DNA of 63,772 nucleotides from Bacillus testis. Its GTDB lineage: Bacteria > Bacillota > Bacilli > Bacillales > DSM-1321. Positions 39,271 through 51,385 of this stretch are shown here, in pieces (position 1 is the first letter of the stretch; each line of letters starts with the position of its first letter). The stretch is taken from contig NZ_LN851186.1 in NCBI RefSeq assembly GCF_001243895.1, positions 286,995 to 350,766 of the forward strand. Reading direction: 5' to 3'. The notes beneath the pieces are model-generated. The model did no database searches. It was not told the origin of the DNA and saw only the letters and a program-made list of their open reading frames with translations. The position numbers and the translations under genes are program-made.

Positions 39271-39582
39271 ATGCATGTTAAAAAAGGTGACAAAGTCGTA
39301 GTCATCTCAGGTAAGGATAAAGGTAAACAAGGCGTTATCCTTGAAGCTTACCCGAAGAAGGACCGTGTATTGGTTGAAGGTGTTAACATCGTTAAGAAGC
39401 ATTCCAAGCCTTCTCAAGTGAACCCACAAGGTGGAATCATTTCACAAGAAGCTGCTATCCATGTTTCAAATGTAATGGTGATTGATCCTAAAACAGGAAA
39501 CCCAACTCGTGTTGGCTACAAAATGGTAGACGGCAAAAAAGTCCGTGTTTCTGTAAAATCTGGTGAATCCTTAGATAAATAA
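39271..39582 (+). CDS. rplX: Ribosomal protein L24
   Basis: L24 initiates 50S assembly. The 103 residues carry the N-terminal KOW motif ([18 protein letters not shown]) and the [12 protein letters not shown] segment. AAGGAGGTG precedes ATG. Confidence 0.97.
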   Translation: MHVKKGDKVVVISGKDKGKQGVILEAYPKKDRVLVEGVNIVKKHSKPSQVNPQGGIISQEAAIHVSNVMVIDPKTGNPTRVGYKMVDGKKVRVSVKSGESLDK

Positions 39583-39608
39583 GTCATTAATGAAGGGAGG
39601 TACTATAC

Positions 39609-40148
39609 ATGAACCGCCTAAAGGAAAAGTATACAAAAGAAATCGTTCCTGCTCTTGTGAGCAAGTTTAATTATAAATCTGTAATGCAAACTCCTAAAGT
39701 TGATAAGATCGTAATTAACATGGGTGTTGGTGATGCTGTTGCAAACGCTAAGGCGCTTGACAATGCAGTGGAAGAATTAAGCCAAATCACTGGTCAAAAA
39801 CCAGTAATTACACGAGCTAAGAAATCAATCGCTGGTTTCCGTCTACGTGAAGGTATGCCTATCGGTGCGAAGGTAACTCTTCGTGGAGAGCGCATGTACG
39901 AATTCCTAGACAAATTAGTTTCTGTTTCTCTACCTCGTGTACGTGACTTCCGTGGGGTTTCTAAGAAATCATTCGACGGTCGCGGTAACTACACTCTTGG
40001 TGTAAAAGAACAACTAATCTTCCCTGAAATTGATTACGATAAAGTAAGCAAAGTTCGTGGAATGGATATCGTAATCGTTACTACGGCAAACACTGATGAA
40101 GAAGCTCGTGAACTACTTACTCAATTAGGAATGCCGTTCCAAAAGTAA
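39609..40148 (+). CDS. rplE: Ribosomal protein L5
   Basis: L5 binds 5S rRNA and contacts P-site tRNA. The 179 residues start [16 protein letters not shown] and include the [16 protein letters not shown] loop and the GLDI-type [17 protein letters not shown] segment. GAAGGGAGG precedes ATG. Confidence 0.97.
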   Translation: MNRLKEKYTKEIVPALVSKFNYKSVMQTPKVDKIVINMGVGDAVANAKALDNAVEELSQITGQKPVITRAKKSIAGFRLREGMPIGAKVTLRGERMYEFLDKLVSVSLPRVRDFRGVSKKSFDGRGNYTLGVKEQLIFPEIDYDKVSKVRGMDIVIVTTANTDEEARELLTQLGMPFQK

Positions 40149-40158
40149 TCAAAAATAA

Positions 40159-40359
<201 letters not shown>

Positions 40360-40389
40360 AACCCGATTTTGGGAAGGAGGTAAATATAA

Positions 40390-40788
40390 ATGGTCATGAC
40401 AGATCCAATTGCAGATATGCTGACACGTATTCGTAACGCTAACATGGTGCGTCACGAGAAGCTAGAGCTTCCTGCTTCAAAGATTAAAACAGACGTTGCT
40501 GAAATCTTAAAACGTGAGGGCTTCATCCGTGATGTAGAACTTATCGAAGATAACAAGCAAGGAATCATCCGTATCTTCTTGAAATACGGTTCAAATAATG
40601 AACGTGTAATTACTGGTCTTAAACGTATTAGCAAACCTGGTCTACGTGTTTACGCGAAAGCTGGAGAGGTTCCACGCGTACTTAACGGACTTGGGATTGC
40701 TATCGTTTCAACTTCTCAAGGCGTAATCACTGATAAAGAAGCGCGCGCTAAGAAAATTGGCGGAGAAGTACTAGCTTACGTTTGGTAA
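40390..40788 (+). CDS. rpsH: Ribosomal protein S8
   Basis: S8 binds the central domain of 16S rRNA and represses the spc operon in some bacteria. The 132 residues start [21 protein letters not shown] 40396 is an alternative start two codons in. The C-terminal [26 protein letters not shown] is diagnostic. GGAAGGAGG precedes ATG. Confidence 0.97.
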   Translation: MVMTDPIADMLTRIRNANMVRHEKLELPASKIKTDVAEILKREGFIRDVELIEDNKQGIIRIFLKYGSNNERVITGLKRISKPGLRVYAKAGEVPRVLNGLGIAIVSTSQGVITDKEARAKKIGGEVLAYVW

Positions 40789-40818
40789 TCATTTTTAAAG
40801 CGAATGGAGGTGCACTAA

Positions 40819-41358
40819 ATGTCTCGTATAGGTAAAAAACCAATTGAGTTGCCATCAGGTGTTACTGTAACAATTGATGCAGCAAACAATGTAACTGTTA
40901 AAGGACCTAAAGGCGAATTGTCTCGTTCTTTTAACACAGATATGAAAATCAGCCAAGAAGAGAACGTGATTACAATCACGCGTCCTTCTGATGAGAAAGC
41001 TCACCGTGCATTGCATGGTACTACTCGTGCTGTACTTTCTAACATGGTTGAGGGAGTTTCAAAAGGTTTCGAAAAATCTCTTGAACTAATCGGTGTAGGT
41101 TACCGTGCCCAAAAACAAGGAACTAAATTAGTTCTTAACGTTGGGTACTCTCACCCAGTTGAAATCGAACCAGAAAAAGGACTTGAAATCGAAGTTCCTT
41201 CTAATACAAAAGTCATCGTAAAAGGTGCGAGCAAGGAACGTGTTGGTGCATTAGCTGCTAACATCCGTGACGTTCGTCCGCCAGAGCCATACAAAGGTAA
41301 AGGTATTCGTTACGAAGGCGAATATGTACGCCGCAAAGAAGGTAAAACAGGTAAGTAA
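40819..41358 (+). CDS. rplF: Ribosomal protein L6
   Basis: L6 lies near the sarcin-ricin loop and the factor-binding site. The 179 residues form two similar domains and end with the conserved [20 protein letters not shown] segment followed by KEGKTGK. ATGGAGGTG precedes ATG. Confidence 0.97.
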   Translation: MSRIGKKPIELPSGVTVTIDAANNVTVKGPKGELSRSFNTDMKISQEENVITITRPSDEKAHRALHGTTRAVLSNMVEGVSKGFEKSLELIGVGYRAQKQGTKLVLNVGYSHPVEIEPEKGLEIEVPSNTKVIVKGASKERVGALAANIRDVRPPEPYKGKGIRYEGEYVRRKEGKTGK

Positions 41359-41390
41359 GCCACATAGGTAGAACGAAAGGAGTGACGTAA

Positions 41391-41753
41391 ATGATCACGA
41401 AGCTTGACAAGAATTCAGTTCGTTTGAAAAGACACGGACGTGTTCGTGCGAAACTTTCAGGTACTGAAAGTCGTCCTCGTTTAAATGTGTACCGTTCTAA
41501 CAAACACATTTATGCACAACTAATTGACGATGTGAACGGTGTAACGCTAGCAAGTGCTTCAACACTCGACAAAGATCTAGGTCTTGAAAGCACTGGCAAC
41601 ATCGAAGCAGCTCAAAAAGTTGGCGAAACTATCGCAAAACGCGCTGCTGAAAAAGGATACAGCTCAGTGGTATTTGACCGCGGAGGATATCTATACCATG
41701 GCCGTGTAAAAGCATTAGCAGATGCTGCACGCGAAAACGGCTTAGAATTTTAA
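41391..41753 (+). CDS. rplR: Ribosomal protein L18
   Basis: L18 binds 5S rRNA with L5. The 120 residues have a basic N-terminus ([20 protein letters not shown]) and the [20 protein letters not shown] end. AAAGGAGTG precedes ATG. Confidence 0.97.
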   Translation: MITKLDKNSVRLKRHGRVRAKLSGTESRPRLNVYRSNKHIYAQLIDDVNGVTLASASTLDKDLGLESTGNIEAAQKVGETIAKRAAEKGYSSVVFDRGGYLYHGRVKALADAARENGLEF

Positions 41754-41777
41754 TGTAAAAAGGAGGGACATATAAAC

Positions 41778-42278
41778 ATGCGTCGTATTGATCCTAATAA
41801 ATTAGAACTTGAAGAACGCGTAGTTACCGTTAACCGTGTAGCTAAGGTTGTAAAAGGTGGACGTCGTTTCCGTTTTACTGCTTTAGTAGTGGTTGGTGAC
41901 AAAAATGGTCATGTAGGTTTCGGTACTGGTAAAGCACAAGAAGTACCAGATGCGATCCGTAAGGCTATTGATGATGCTAAGAAAAACTTAATTGAAGTAC
42001 CTATGGTTAATACAAGTATCCCTCACCAAGTAATCGGTAGATTCGGTGCAGGAAACATCCTATTGAAACCAGCTGCAGAAGGTACTGGAGTTATCGCTGG
42101 AGGTCCAGTTCGTGCGGTACTAGAACTTGCTGGCGTTAGCGATATCCTTTCTAAATCACTTGGTTCAAACACACCTATTAACATGGTTCGCGCTACTGTA
42201 GACGGATTAAATCAATTAAAACGTGCTGAAGACGTAGCTAAATTACGTGGTAAATCAGTAGAAGAACTGTTAGGATAA
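41778..42278 (+). CDS. rpsE: Ribosomal protein S5
   Basis: S5 shapes the decoding site and mRNA entry. The 166 residues contain the [20 protein letters not shown] loop, where spectinomycin resistance changes map and which looks wild type. The ATP-lid-like [20 protein letters not shown] segment follows. AAAGGAGGG precedes ATG. Confidence 0.97.
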   Translation: MRRIDPNKLELEERVVTVNRVAKVVKGGRRFRFTALVVVGDKNGHVGFGTGKAQEVPDAIRKAIDDAKKNLIEVPMVNTSIPHQVIGRFGAGNILLKPAAEGTGVIAGGPVRAVLELAGVSDILSKSLGSNTPINMVRATVDGLNQLKRAEDVAKLRGKSVEELLG

Positions 42279-42291
42279 GGAGGGAAAATCA

Positions 42292-42474
42292 ATGGCAAAA
42301 AAATTAGAAATTACCCTCACTCGTAGCTTAATTGGTCGTCCTGAAGACCAACGCGTGACTGTAAGAACGCTAGGTCTACGTAAAATGCATCAAACAGTTG
42401 TTCTAGATGATAATGCTGCTATCCGCGGTATGGTTAATAAGGTTTCTCATCTTGTTACTGTCAAAGAACAATAA
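42292..42474 (+). CDS. rpmD: Ribosomal protein L30
   Basis: L30 is a small 50S protein. The 60 residues show the family pattern [19 protein letters not shown] and [20 protein letters not shown]. It begins 13 bases after rpsE behind AAGGAGGG. Confidence 0.97.
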   Translation: MAKKLEITLTRSLIGRPEDQRVTVRTLGLRKMHQTVVLDDNAAIRGMVNKVSHLVTVKEQ

Positions 42475-42505
42475 TCTTATTTTTACTTAACAAGGAGGTG
42501 CCAAA

Positions 42506-42946
42506 ATGAAACTTCATGAATTAAAACCTGCAGAAGGATCACGTCAAGAACCTAAGCGTAAAGGACGTGGTATCGGATCTGGTAACGGTAAAACAGCTGG
42601 TAAAGGTCATAAAGGTCAAAATGCTCGTTCTGGCGGCGGTGTACGTCTTGGTTTCGAAGGTGGTCAAACACCATTGTTCAGACGTTTGCCTAAACGCGGA
42701 TTCACGAACATCAACCGTAAAGACTTCGCTGTTGTAAACCTAGAAACTCTAAATCGCTTCGAAGACGGAACTGAAGTAACTCCAGCTCTATTAATGGAAA
42801 CTGGTGTTGTGAAAAACGAAAAAGCAGGAATCAAAATTCTTGCGAATGGTAAGATTGAGAAGAAATTGACTGTAAAAGCTCATAAATTCTCTTCTGCCGC
42901 AAAAGAAGCGATTGAAGCTGCTGGCGGTCAAACCGAGGTGATCTAA
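42506..42946 (+). CDS. rplO: Ribosomal protein L15
   Basis: L15 is a late assembly protein of the 50S core. The 146 residues have the glycine- and lysine-rich N-terminal extension ([20 protein letters not shown]) and a compact C-terminal domain. Its TAATG junction overlaps secY by one base, coupling the two. Confidence 0.97.
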   Translation: MKLHELKPAEGSRQEPKRKGRGIGSGNGKTAGKGHKGQNARSGGGVRLGFEGGQTPLFRRLPKRGFTNINRKDFAVVNLETLNRFEDGTEVTPALLMETGVVKNEKAGIKILANGKIEKKLTVKAHKFSSAAKEAIEAAGGQTEVI

Positions 42947-44238
42947 TGTTTCGAACAATCTCCAACTTTATGCGCGTGAGTGAGATAAGAAACAAAATTC
43001 TATTCACTCTGTTGATGCTGATTGTTTTCCGAATCGGTACATTTATTCCAGTACCTCACGTTAACGCTGACTTTCTGAAAGCTCAGGATCAGCTAGGTGT
43101 GTTTGGAGTATTGAACACATTCGGCGGCGGGGCACTTCAAAACTTCTCCATCTTTGCTATGGGCATCATGCCTTATATCACAGCATCCATTATTATTTCT
43201 CTCTTGCAAATGGATGTTGTGCCTAAGTTCACTGAATGGTCTAAGCAAGGGGAAGTTGGCCGCCGTAAATTAACTCAGTTTACTCGTTATGGTACGATTG
43301 TTCTCGGATTCATCCAGGCACTTGGAATGTCTTTCGGGTTCAACAATCTTGCTGGCGGTAATCTGATCATTGAACCGGGCATGTCCACTTACTTGTTGAT
43401 TGCAGTCGTTCTGACTGCCGGTACTGCATTTTTGATGTGGCTTGGTGAACAAATCACAGCAAAAGGCGTTGGAAACGGGATTTCCATCATCATCTTCGCA
43501 GGGATCGTAGCTAATTTTCCTAATATGTTTAATCAGATCTACGCCCAACAATTTGAAGATGCTGGTGATGCCTTATTCCTTCGCATCGTAACGATGGTAT
43601 TGATCGTCGTCGCAATCATCGCAATCATTGTAGGTGTTATCTTTATCCAACAAGCGCTGCGCAAGATTCCTATCCAATACGCTAAGCGTACAAATGGGCG
43701 CGCAATGGTTGGCGGACAATCAACACATCTACCATTGAAAGTGAATTCTGCCGGTGTTATTCCTGTAATCTTTGCTGTATCATTCATTGTGACTCCGCAG
43801 ACTATTGCCGGATTCTTTAAGCAAAATGATGTTACGCAATGGATTATCAATACTTTTGACTATACAAAGCCTGTTGGTATGATTCTGTATGTAGCTTTGA
43901 TCATCGCTTTCTCTTATTTTTATGCGTTCGTTCAGGTTAACCCTGAGCAGGTTGCTGAGAATTTGAAGAAGCAGGGCGGCTACGTACCTGGAATTCGTCC
44001 AGGTAAAAATACAGAGGATTATTTAAAACGCGTATTGTCCCGTTTGACGCTTGTGGGAGCCCTCTTCCTGGCTGTTATTGCAGTGTTGCCGGTGTTCTTC
44101 GTTAAGTTCGCTGGATTGCCTCAATCAGTCCAGATTGGAGGAACAAGCCTTCTGATTGTAGTCTCGGTTGCTCTTGACTCCATGAAGACACTTGAAACAC
44201 AACTGGTTAAGCGACATTACAAAGGCTTTATTAAATAA
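42946..44238 (+). CDS. secY: SecY, preprotein translocase channel
   Basis: SecY is the channel of the Sec translocon and works with SecE and SecG. The 430 residues have ten hydrophobic segments. The plug-region motif GVFGVLNTFGGGALQNFSIFA and the cytoplasmic loop NPEQVAENLKKQGGYVPGIRPG, which engages SecA and ribosomes, are intact. Its secE partner is at 16,779. Confidence 0.97.
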   Translation: MFRTISNFMRVSEIRNKILFTLLMLIVFRIGTFIPVPHVNADFLKAQDQLGVFGVLNTFGGGALQNFSIFAMGIMPYITASIIISLLQMDVVPKFTEWSKQGEVGRRKLTQFTRYGTIVLGFIQALGMSFGFNNLAGGNLIIEPGMSTYLLIAVVLTAGTAFLMWLGEQITAKGVGNGISIIIFAGIVANFPNMFNQIYAQQFEDAGDALFLRIVTMVLIVVAIIAIIVGVIFIQQALRKIPIQYAKRTNGRAMVGGQSTHLPLKVNSAGVIPVIFAVSFIVTPQTIAGFFKQNDVTQWIINTFDYTKPVGMILYVALIIAFSYFYAFVQVNPEQVAENLKKQGGYVPGIRPGKNTEDYLKRVLSRLTLVGALFLAVIAVLPVFFVKFAGLPQSVQIGGTSLLIVVSVALDSMKTLETQLVKRHYKGFIK

Positions 44239-44296
44239 TTGGTTTGGGAACTATACCGTTCCCAATACCTATTATAGAGTTTGAGGGGGAGTATAG

Positions 44297-44944
<648 letters not shown>

Positions 44945-44947
44945 TCT

Positions 44948-45694
44948 ATGATCATTTGCAAAACCCCACGCGAAATTGAAATCATGCGTCATGCCGGGCA
45001 GATTGTTGCTATCACTCATCAAGAGCTGAAAAAGCATATCGAACCGGGCATCACTACGAAAGAGCTGGATACAATTGCTGAAGGCATCATTCGTAAACAT
45101 GGTGCAATCCCTTCCTTTAAAGGGTATAATGGTTTTCGCGGCAGTATATGCGCTTCCGTAAACGAAGAACTCGTTCACGGTATTCCAGGCAAGCGAATTC
45201 TGCAAAATGGTGATATTATTAGTATCGACATCGGTGCTAAATATAATGGCTATCATGGAGATTCAGCTTGGACATATGCTGTAGGTGAAATTGATGATGA
45301 AACACAGAGACTCTTAGATGTAACGGAAGAGTCTTTATATAGAGGGTTGGAAGAAGCTAAGCCAGGCGTACGTCTATCCAACATCTCCCATGCTATTCAA
45401 ACATATGCTGAGGCAAACAAGTTCTCCATTGTCCGAGAGTATGTTGGTCACGGAGTTGGTCAAGACTTACATGAGGATCCACAAATCCCTCATTTCGGTC
45501 CACCCGACAAAGGTCCTCGTTTAAAGCCTGGTATGGTGCTGGCTGTTGAGCCGATGGTGAACGCAGGCAGCAGATATGTGAAGACTTTAGAGGATGACTG
45601 GACAGTTGTTACTCAAGATGGAAAAATGTGTGCTCATTTCGAACATACAATAGCAATCACTGATTCTGGTTATGAAATACTAACAAGGTTATAA
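44948..45694 (+). CDS. map: Methionine aminopeptidase type Ia
   Basis: MetAP removes the initiator Met from nascent proteins. The 248-residue pita-bread fold shows the five metal ligands: two Asp in [17 protein letters not shown], His in [12 protein letters not shown], Glu in AVEPMV and Glu in FEHTIAITD. It begins three bases after adk. The usual KOW-domain gene ybzG is missing downstream. Confidence 0.97.
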   Translation: MIICKTPREIEIMRHAGQIVAITHQELKKHIEPGITTKELDTIAEGIIRKHGAIPSFKGYNGFRGSICASVNEELVHGIPGKRILQNGDIISIDIGAKYNGYHGDSAWTYAVGEIDDETQRLLDVTEESLYRGLEEAKPGVRLSNISHAIQTYAEANKFSIVREYVGHGVGQDLHEDPQIPHFGPPDKGPRLKPGMVLAVEPMVNAGSRYVKTLEDDWTVVTQDGKMCAHFEHTIAITDSGYEILTRL

Positions 45695-45775
45695 TGGTTA
45701 TTGTGTGCAAGAAGCAGTGATGGATGAATATAACGAATAAGGCATCCGCCTTAAGAGAAGGGAGATTAAACTTCG

Positions 45776-45994
45776 ATGGCTAAAGATGATGTAATTGAAA
45801 TTGAAGGTACAGTCATTGAGACTTTGCCAAATGCAATGTTCAAGGTAGAATTAGAAAATGGTCATACTATATTAGCTCATGTATCAGGTAAAATCCGCAT
45901 GCACTTTATTCGTATTCTGCCTGGTGACAAAGTAACAGTCGAGCTTTCACCGTATGACTTAACTCGCGGACGAATCACTTACAGATTCAAATAA
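45776..45994 (+). CDS. infA: Translation initiation factor IF-1
   Basis: IF-1 blocks the A site during initiation. The 72 residues form an OB fold ([20 protein letters not shown] and [19 protein letters not shown]). GAAGGGAG precedes ATG. It sits 81 bases after map. Confidence 0.97.
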   Translation: MAKDDVIEIEGTVIETLPNAMFKVELENGHTILAHVSGKIRMHFIRILPGDKVTVELSPYDLTRGRITYRFK

Positions 45995-46029
45995 TCTAAG
46001 TTACACTCCGATCTATATAAGGAGGTTAG

Positions 46030-46149
<120 letters not shown>

Positions 46150-46171
46150 TTAAGAAGGAGGTGCGCACCAT

Positions 46172-46537
46172 ATGGCACGTATTGCTGGTGTTGATATTCC
46201 ACGTGACAAGCGTATTGTCATTTCATTAACATACATTTACGGTATTGGTAAACCAACTGCACAACAAATCTTGAAAGATACTGGTATCTCTGAAGATACT
46301 CGCGTTCGTGACCTTACGGAGGAAGAAGAAAACAAAATCCGTGAAGCGATCGATAAGCTAAAAGTAGAAGGAGACCTTCGTCGTGAAGTTTCATTGAACA
46401 TCAAACGTTTGATGGAAATCGGCTGCTACCGTGGCCTACGTCACCGTCGTGGTTTACCTGTTCGTGGTCAAAATACTAAGAACAACGCTCGTACTCGTAA
46501 AGGTCCAAAACGTACAGTAGCGAACAAGAAAAAATAA
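46172..46537 (+). CDS. rpsM: Ribosomal protein S13
   Basis: S13 bridges the 30S head to the 50S subunit and touches P-site tRNA. The 121 residues show [19 protein letters not shown], the [20 protein letters not shown] segment and a basic tail. AAGGAGGTG precedes ATG. Confidence 0.97.
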   Translation: MARIAGVDIPRDKRIVISLTYIYGIGKPTAQQILKDTGISEDTRVRDLTEEEENKIREAIDKLKVEGDLRREVSLNIKRLMEIGCYRGLRHRRGLPVRGQNTKNNARTRKGPKRTVANKKK

Positions 46538-46548
46538 TTAATTTGTAA

Positions 46549-46953
<405 letters not shown>

Positions 46954-46969
46954 TTTTTCTGTATAGAAA

Positions 46970-46998
46970 TTGTATACATGTCCATAATGGGATATGAT
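46970..46998 (+). promoter_or_regulatory. Candidate internal promoter of rpoA-rplQ
   Basis: TTGTAT (46970-46975) and TATGAT (46993-46998) have a 17-base spacer, 138 bases ahead of rpoA. The fit is moderate. Confidence 0.45.
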
Positions 46999-47135
46999 AC
47001 AATCATGAGGATTTACAGACAGATTAACTCAGTTGTTGCGCGCAGTCGGGAACAATTACATGGGGAATTTCGGTTAGGACGCAAATAAGTGTTACATCTA
47101 GCCGAGGTTTTGACGTTTTGAAGGAGGGTTTATTA

Positions 47136-48080
47136 ATGATTGAAATAGAAAAACCAAAAATCGAAACGGTTGAAATCAGCGATGACACCAAGTATGGAAA
47201 ATTCGTCGTCGAGCCACTTGAGCGTGGATATGGTACAACTTTGGGTAACTCCTTGCGTCGTATATTACTATCCTCACTACCAGGTGCCGCTGTCACATCT
47301 ATTCAAATAGATGGAGTAATGCATGAGTTCTCAACAATTGAAGGCGTGGTAGAAGATGTTACTTCTATTATTCTTAATGTGAAAAAACTGGCGCTTAAGA
47401 TCTACTCTGATGAAGAGAAGACGCTGGAAATTGATGTTCAGAGTGAAGGAGCTATTACGGCAGCTGACATTACGCATGATAGCGATGTTGAAATCCTTAA
47501 CCCGGATCTTCATATTGCGACTGTAGGCAAAGGCGGTCACATGCGTATGAGACTAACAGCACGTCGTGGACGTGGTTATACTCCTGCTGACCAAAATAAA
47601 AGAGACGATCAACCAATCGGTGTGATCCCGATCGACTCTATCTACACTCCTGTTGCACGGGTTTCTTATCAAGTAGAAAACACACGTGTAGGACAAATGA
47701 CTAACTACGATAAGCTAACACTTGATGTTTGGACTGATGGAAGCACTGGTCCTAAAGAAGCAATTGCACTTGGATCAAAGATTTTAACAGAACATCTGAA
47801 TATCTTCGTTGGACTTACAGATGAAGCTCAGAATGCTGAAATCATGGTTGAAAAAGAAGAAGACCAAAAAGAAAAAGTTCTTGAAATGACTATTGAAGAA
47901 TTGGATCTTTCTGTTCGTTCTTACAACTGCTTGAAGCGTGCTGGCATCAACACTGTCCAAGAGCTTGCTCATAAGACAGAAGAAGATATGATGAAAGTTC
48001 GAAATCTAGGACGCAAATCACTTGAAGAAGTGAAAGCGAAACTGGATGAGCTAGGTTTAGGTCTTCGTAAAGACGACTGA
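47136..48080 (+). CDS. rpoA: RNA polymerase alpha subunit
   Basis: The alpha dimer scaffolds RNA polymerase assembly. ATG 47136 ([13 protein letters not shown]) behind AAGGAGGG gives the standard 314 residues. The N-terminal domain has [20 protein letters not shown]. The C-terminal domain, [19 protein letters not shown] and [15 protein letters not shown], binds UP elements and activators. Confidence 0.97.
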   Translation: MIEIEKPKIETVEISDDTKYGKFVVEPLERGYGTTLGNSLRRILLSSLPGAAVTSIQIDGVMHEFSTIEGVVEDVTSIILNVKKLALKIYSDEEKTLEIDVQSEGAITAADITHDSDVEILNPDLHIATVGKGGHMRMRLTARRGRGYTPADQNKRDDQPIGVIPIDSIYTPVARVSYQVENTRVGQMTNYDKLTLDVWTDGSTGPKEAIALGSKILTEHLNIFVGLTDEAQNAEIMVEKEEDQKEKVLEMTIEELDLSVRSYNCLKRAGINTVQELAHKTEEDMMKVRNLGRKSLEEVKAKLDELGLGLRKDD

Positions 48081-48140
48081 TTAGAGAAACAATAGACCGG
48101 CTAAATAGATTAACATTTCAACAAAGGAGGGAATCTCTCA

Positions 48141-48506
48141 ATGGGTTACAGAAAGTTAGGACGCACTAGTTCTCAACGTAAAGCACTACTTCGTGATTTG
48201 GCGACTGACCTGATCATCTTTGAACGCATCGAAACGACTGAAGCAAAAGCTAAGGAGCTACGCTCTGTAGTAGAAAAAATGATCACGCTTGGTAAGCGCG
48301 GTGATTTACATGCTCGTCGTCAAGCTGCTGCATTCATCCGCAATGAAGTTGTTGCTGACAGCGAAAATGGCCAAACTGCACTTCAAAAACTATTCAGTGA
48401 TATCGCACCTCGCTATGAAGAGCGTCAAGGCGGTTACACTCGTATCATGAAAATGGGCCCTCGTCGCGGAGACGGAGCACCAGTTGTAGTGATCGAATTA
48501 GTATAA
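48141..48506 (+). CDS. rplQ: Ribosomal protein L17
   Basis: L17 lies at the tunnel exit. The 121 residues start [20 protein letters not shown] and include the [24 protein letters not shown] end. It is the last gene of the superoperon, and a terminator follows. Confidence 0.97.
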   Translation: MGYRKLGRTSSQRKALLRDLATDLIIFERIETTEAKAKELRSVVEKMITLGKRGDLHARRQAAAFIRNEVVADSENGQTALQKLFSDIAPRYEERQGGYTRIMKMGPRRGDGAPVVVIELV

Positions 48507-48518
48507 TAATTACTTAAG

Positions 48519-48566
48519 AAAGGGTGGGGACAGTTGAGAACTAACTAGTTCTCGCCCTTTTTTTAC
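48519..48566 (+). terminator. Terminator after rplQ
   Basis: AAAGGG (48519-48524) pairs with CCCTTT (48555-48560), and GAGAACTA (48536-48543) pairs with TAGTTCTC (48546-48553) above it. A T-run follows. It closes the 14.7 kb S10-spc-alpha transcript. Confidence 0.85.
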
Positions 48567-48894
48567 AATCGTACATAGTAAAAAGATTCTAACAGATTGA
48601 TTTACTTGTACAAAGTTTTAACTGAGAAATCGCACATAGAGCGTTATGATGGTTGTATGGATCTCCATACTACGCGTCTAGCTCTCGCACCCTTCCTGGC
48701 TCCATACAGGAGTTATTAGGTCTACATGTAATACGCTGCTATTCGACTAAGGAAAGAAATTTCCTTCAGGAGGGGTGCAGCGTTTTTTTATAGGTTCATG
48801 TGGGTACAGAATCACCGTGCCAGAATGATATACTATACTATATTGAAAAATAGCTGAGATGAGCTGAGAAAAGCAGAGATTAGGGGGAAACCGC
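48567..48894 (+). promoter_or_regulatory. Structured gap ahead of ecfA1, with a second terminator
   Basis: No gene is visible. GTATGG/CCATAC (48655-48670) makes a hairpin with loop ATCT. Further on, ACGCTGC (48733-48739) pairs with GCAGCGT (48777-48783) around an inner AAGGAAA/TTTCCTT hairpin (48749-48766) and is followed by TTTTTTT. The arrangement of upstream hairpins then a terminator resembles a leader with attenuation, possibly controlling the ECF genes. It does not match a riboswitch I know. Confidence 0.5.
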
Positions 48895-49734
48895 ATGAGC
48901 GAGAAATTAGTAAGTGTAAATCAAGTCTCGTTTACATATGAGGGCCAGGATCATCCGGCGCTCAATAATGTATCCTTTTCTATCCAAAAGGGAGAGTGGC
49001 TTGCGATAGTAGGGCATAATGGTTCTGGAAAGTCGACATTAGCCAAGCTGTTGAATGGCCTGCAATTCCCAGGAACCGGTCAAATACAAGTAAAAGAACA
49101 TATCCTTTCGGAAGAGACGATTTGGGATGTGCGGAAAGAGATAGGAATGGTCTTCCAGAATCCTGATAATCAGTTCGTTGGGTCGACTGTTCAGGATGAT
49201 GTGGCTTTTGGTTTAGAAAACTACGGTATTCCAAGAGACATAATGGTGAAGCGAGTACATTGGGCTTTGGAGAAGGTAAATATGCAAGCATTTCTCGATC
49301 AAGAGCCACACCATCTATCGGGTGGACAAAAGCAAAGGGTTGCTATTGCGTCTGTGCTGGCGTTGCAGCCGAGCATCATCATACTTGATGAAGCAACCTC
49401 TATGCTAGATCCAAAGGGCAGAGAAGAGGTGCTGGAGACAGTCAGAGAGTTGAAACAAGACCAAGACTTAACGGTTATCTCCATTACGCATGATTTGGAT
49501 GAAGCAGCAAGGGCGGACCGGATCATTGTTATGAATGGCGGACAGGTATACCGTGAAGGCTCCCCACAAGAGATTTTCAGACTCGATCAGGAGCTGACAG
49601 CGATTGGTTTGGACTCCCCGTTTTCTATTAAGCTGTCCCAGGCATTAGCAAACCTAGGAGTGCCTTTAAGCGATCGATATTTATCACATGAACAGTTGGT
49701 GAACGAATTATGTGTATTGAACTCAAAAATGTAG
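48895..49734 (+). CDS. ecfA1: EcfA1, energy-coupling factor transporter ATPase
   Basis: One of two ATPases of the ECF module that powers uptake of vitamins and other micronutrients through interchangeable S components. The 279 residues show Walker [10 protein letters not shown] at 40-48, the Q-loop NPDNQFVG, signature LSGGQKQR and Walker [14 protein letters not shown]. It overlaps ecfA2 by 25 bases. Confidence 0.95.
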   Translation: MSEKLVSVNQVSFTYEGQDHPALNNVSFSIQKGEWLAIVGHNGSGKSTLAKLLNGLQFPGTGQIQVKEHILSEETIWDVRKEIGMVFQNPDNQFVGSTVQDDVAFGLENYGIPRDIMVKRVHWALEKVNMQAFLDQEPHHLSGGQKQRVAIASVLALQPSIIILDEATSMLDPKGREEVLETVRELKQDQDLTVISITHDLDEAARADRIIVMNGGQVYREGSPQEIFRLDQELTAIGLDSPFSIKLSQALANLGVPLSDRYLSHEQLVNELCVLNSKM

Positions 49735-50579
49735 AATACAGATACCAAATCAAGACGCCATTCGAACGACTTGCCATTTATGATATCAATCTGGATTTTG
49801 CCTCGGGCAGTTACACGGCCATCATTGGCCACACAGGTTCAGGAAAATCCACATTGCTTCAGCATCTGAACGGTTTGGTGCGCCCGAGTAAAGGCGAGGT
49901 CCGGATCGGCGATCACTTGATTACACCGCAAAAGAAGGATAAGGATATAAAAGCGGTCCGCAAAAAAGTGGGCATTGTCTTTCAATTTCCGGAACACCAA
50001 TTGTTTGAGGAAACGGTGGAAAAAGATATTTGCTTTGGTCCGATGAATTTCGGTGTACCAGAAGAAGAAGCAAAGAAAAAAGCCAGGGAAGCGATCAAGC
50101 ATGTGGGCCTTTCTCCAGATATCCTTGATAAATCACCTTTTGACCTTTCCGGGGGCCAAATGCGCCGTGTCGCAATAGCAGGTGTATTGGCCATGGAACC
50201 GGAAGTGATTGTGCTCGATGAACCGACTGCCGGACTGGACCCTAGAGGCCGGAAAGAGATCATGGATATGTTTGCAGATCTTCATAAAAAAAGAAATCTG
50301 TCAACCATTCTGGTGACCCACAGTATGGAGGATGCAGCCAAGTATGCGGATGAAATCATCGTCATGCATAAAGGTACCGTCCGGAAAAAAGGAACACCCA
50401 TGGATATCTTTTCGCAACCGGAAGAGCTAATAGAATTGGGCTTGGATGTTCCAGAGACGGTTCGCTTCCAATTGCTGCTTCAGCAGAAATCCGGCATGTA
50501 TTTTTATGAGCCCAGCCTTTCTATTGATTCCTTGGCTGAGCAGATTGCAGCCATTGTGAAAGGGGGAGCGGATCAATAA
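49710..50579 (+). CDS. ecfA2: EcfA2, energy-coupling factor transporter ATPase
   Basis: The second ECF ATPase (289 residues), pairing with EcfA1. It has Walker [10 protein letters not shown] at 40-48, the Q-loop [11 protein letters not shown], signature LSGGQMRR and Walker [14 protein letters not shown]. The start overlaps the end of ecfA1 and the stop overlaps ecfT by one base, so the three proteins are made together. Confidence 0.95.
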   Translation: MCIELKNVEYRYQIKTPFERLAIYDINLDFASGSYTAIIGHTGSGKSTLLQHLNGLVRPSKGEVRIGDHLITPQKKDKDIKAVRKKVGIVFQFPEHQLFEETVEKDICFGPMNFGVPEEEAKKKAREAIKHVGLSPDILDKSPFDLSGGQMRRVAIAGVLAMEPEVIVLDEPTAGLDPRGRKEIMDMFADLHKKRNLSTILVTHSMEDAAKYADEIIVMHKGTVRKKGTPMDIFSQPEELIELGLDVPETVRFQLLLQQKSGMYFYEPSLSIDSLAEQIAAIVKGGADQ

Positions 50580-51373
50580 TGGATAATATGTTGATCGGCC
50601 GATACGTCCCATCTGATTCTGTTCTTCACCGGATGGACCCCCGTTCAAAGCTGATGCTCGTCTTTTTCTTTGTCTGTATTGTTTTTTTGGCCAACAATAC
50701 AGCGACGTACACCATTCTTGGCTTGTATACGTTGCTTCTTGTTTTATTGTCCAAAATTAAAGTCCGTTACTTATTAAGCGGGTTAAAGCCGATCCTGTTT
50801 TTGATTGTTTTTACGTTCCTGCTGCATATTTTCTTTACGAAAGAGGGGCCGGTAGTCTTCAGCCTGGGGTGGCTTAAGATTTATGAGGAAGGTTTAAGGC
50901 AGGGTATTTATATATCACTTCGCTTTACGTACCTAATTATCATCACCACGCTGCTGACGCTTTCCACAACGCCGATTTCGTTAACGGATGGATTGGAGCA
51001 GCTGCTGGGTCCTTTTAAAAAATGGAAGTTCCCGGTTCATGAGCTGGCATTGATGATGTCCATTTCTCTCCGTTTCATCCCGACGTTAATGGAAGAGACA
51101 GGAAAGATTATGAAAGCGCAGGCGGCCAGGGGAGTCGACTTCAGTTCGGGTCCGATTAAAGAAAGGGTAAGTGCCATCGTGCCATTGCTTGTCCCATTGT
51201 TCGTTTCATCGTTTAAACGGGCCGAAGAATTGGCCGTGGCCATGGAGGCAAGGGGATACCGAGGCGGCGAAGGCCGGACGAAGTATCGTATGCTGCACTG
51301 GGGCGCCTGGGATACGACCCTGCTTTTATCACTTGCTCTGCTGACAGTCATTCTTATTTATTTTAGAGCGTAG
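50579..51373 (+). CDS. ecfT: EcfT, energy-coupling factor transmembrane subunit
   Basis: EcfT links the ATPases to substrate-binding S components. The 264 residues have several membrane segments and two cytoplasmic coupling motifs with Ala-Arg-Gly (QAARGVDF and MEARGYRG), which insert into the ATPase grooves. No S component is encoded nearby, fitting a shared (group II) ECF module. Confidence 0.95.
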   Translation: MDNMLIGRYVPSDSVLHRMDPRSKLMLVFFFVCIVFLANNTATYTILGLYTLLLVLLSKIKVRYLLSGLKPILFLIVFTFLLHIFFTKEGPVVFSLGWLKIYEEGLRQGIYISLRFTYLIIITTLLTLSTTPISLTDGLEQLLGPFKKWKFPVHELALMMSISLRFIPTLMEETGKIMKAQAARGVDFSSGPIKERVSAIVPLLVPLFVSSFKRAEELAVAMEARGYRGGEGRTKYRMLHWGAWDTTLLLSLALLTVILIYFRA

Positions 51374-51385
51374 GAGTCTGGTTAC

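Noticed and set aside
48519..48560. A T-box-like AGGGTGG motif after rplQ
   Set aside because: It lacks the ACCGCG continuation and a Stem I with a specifier; it is part of the terminator stem.
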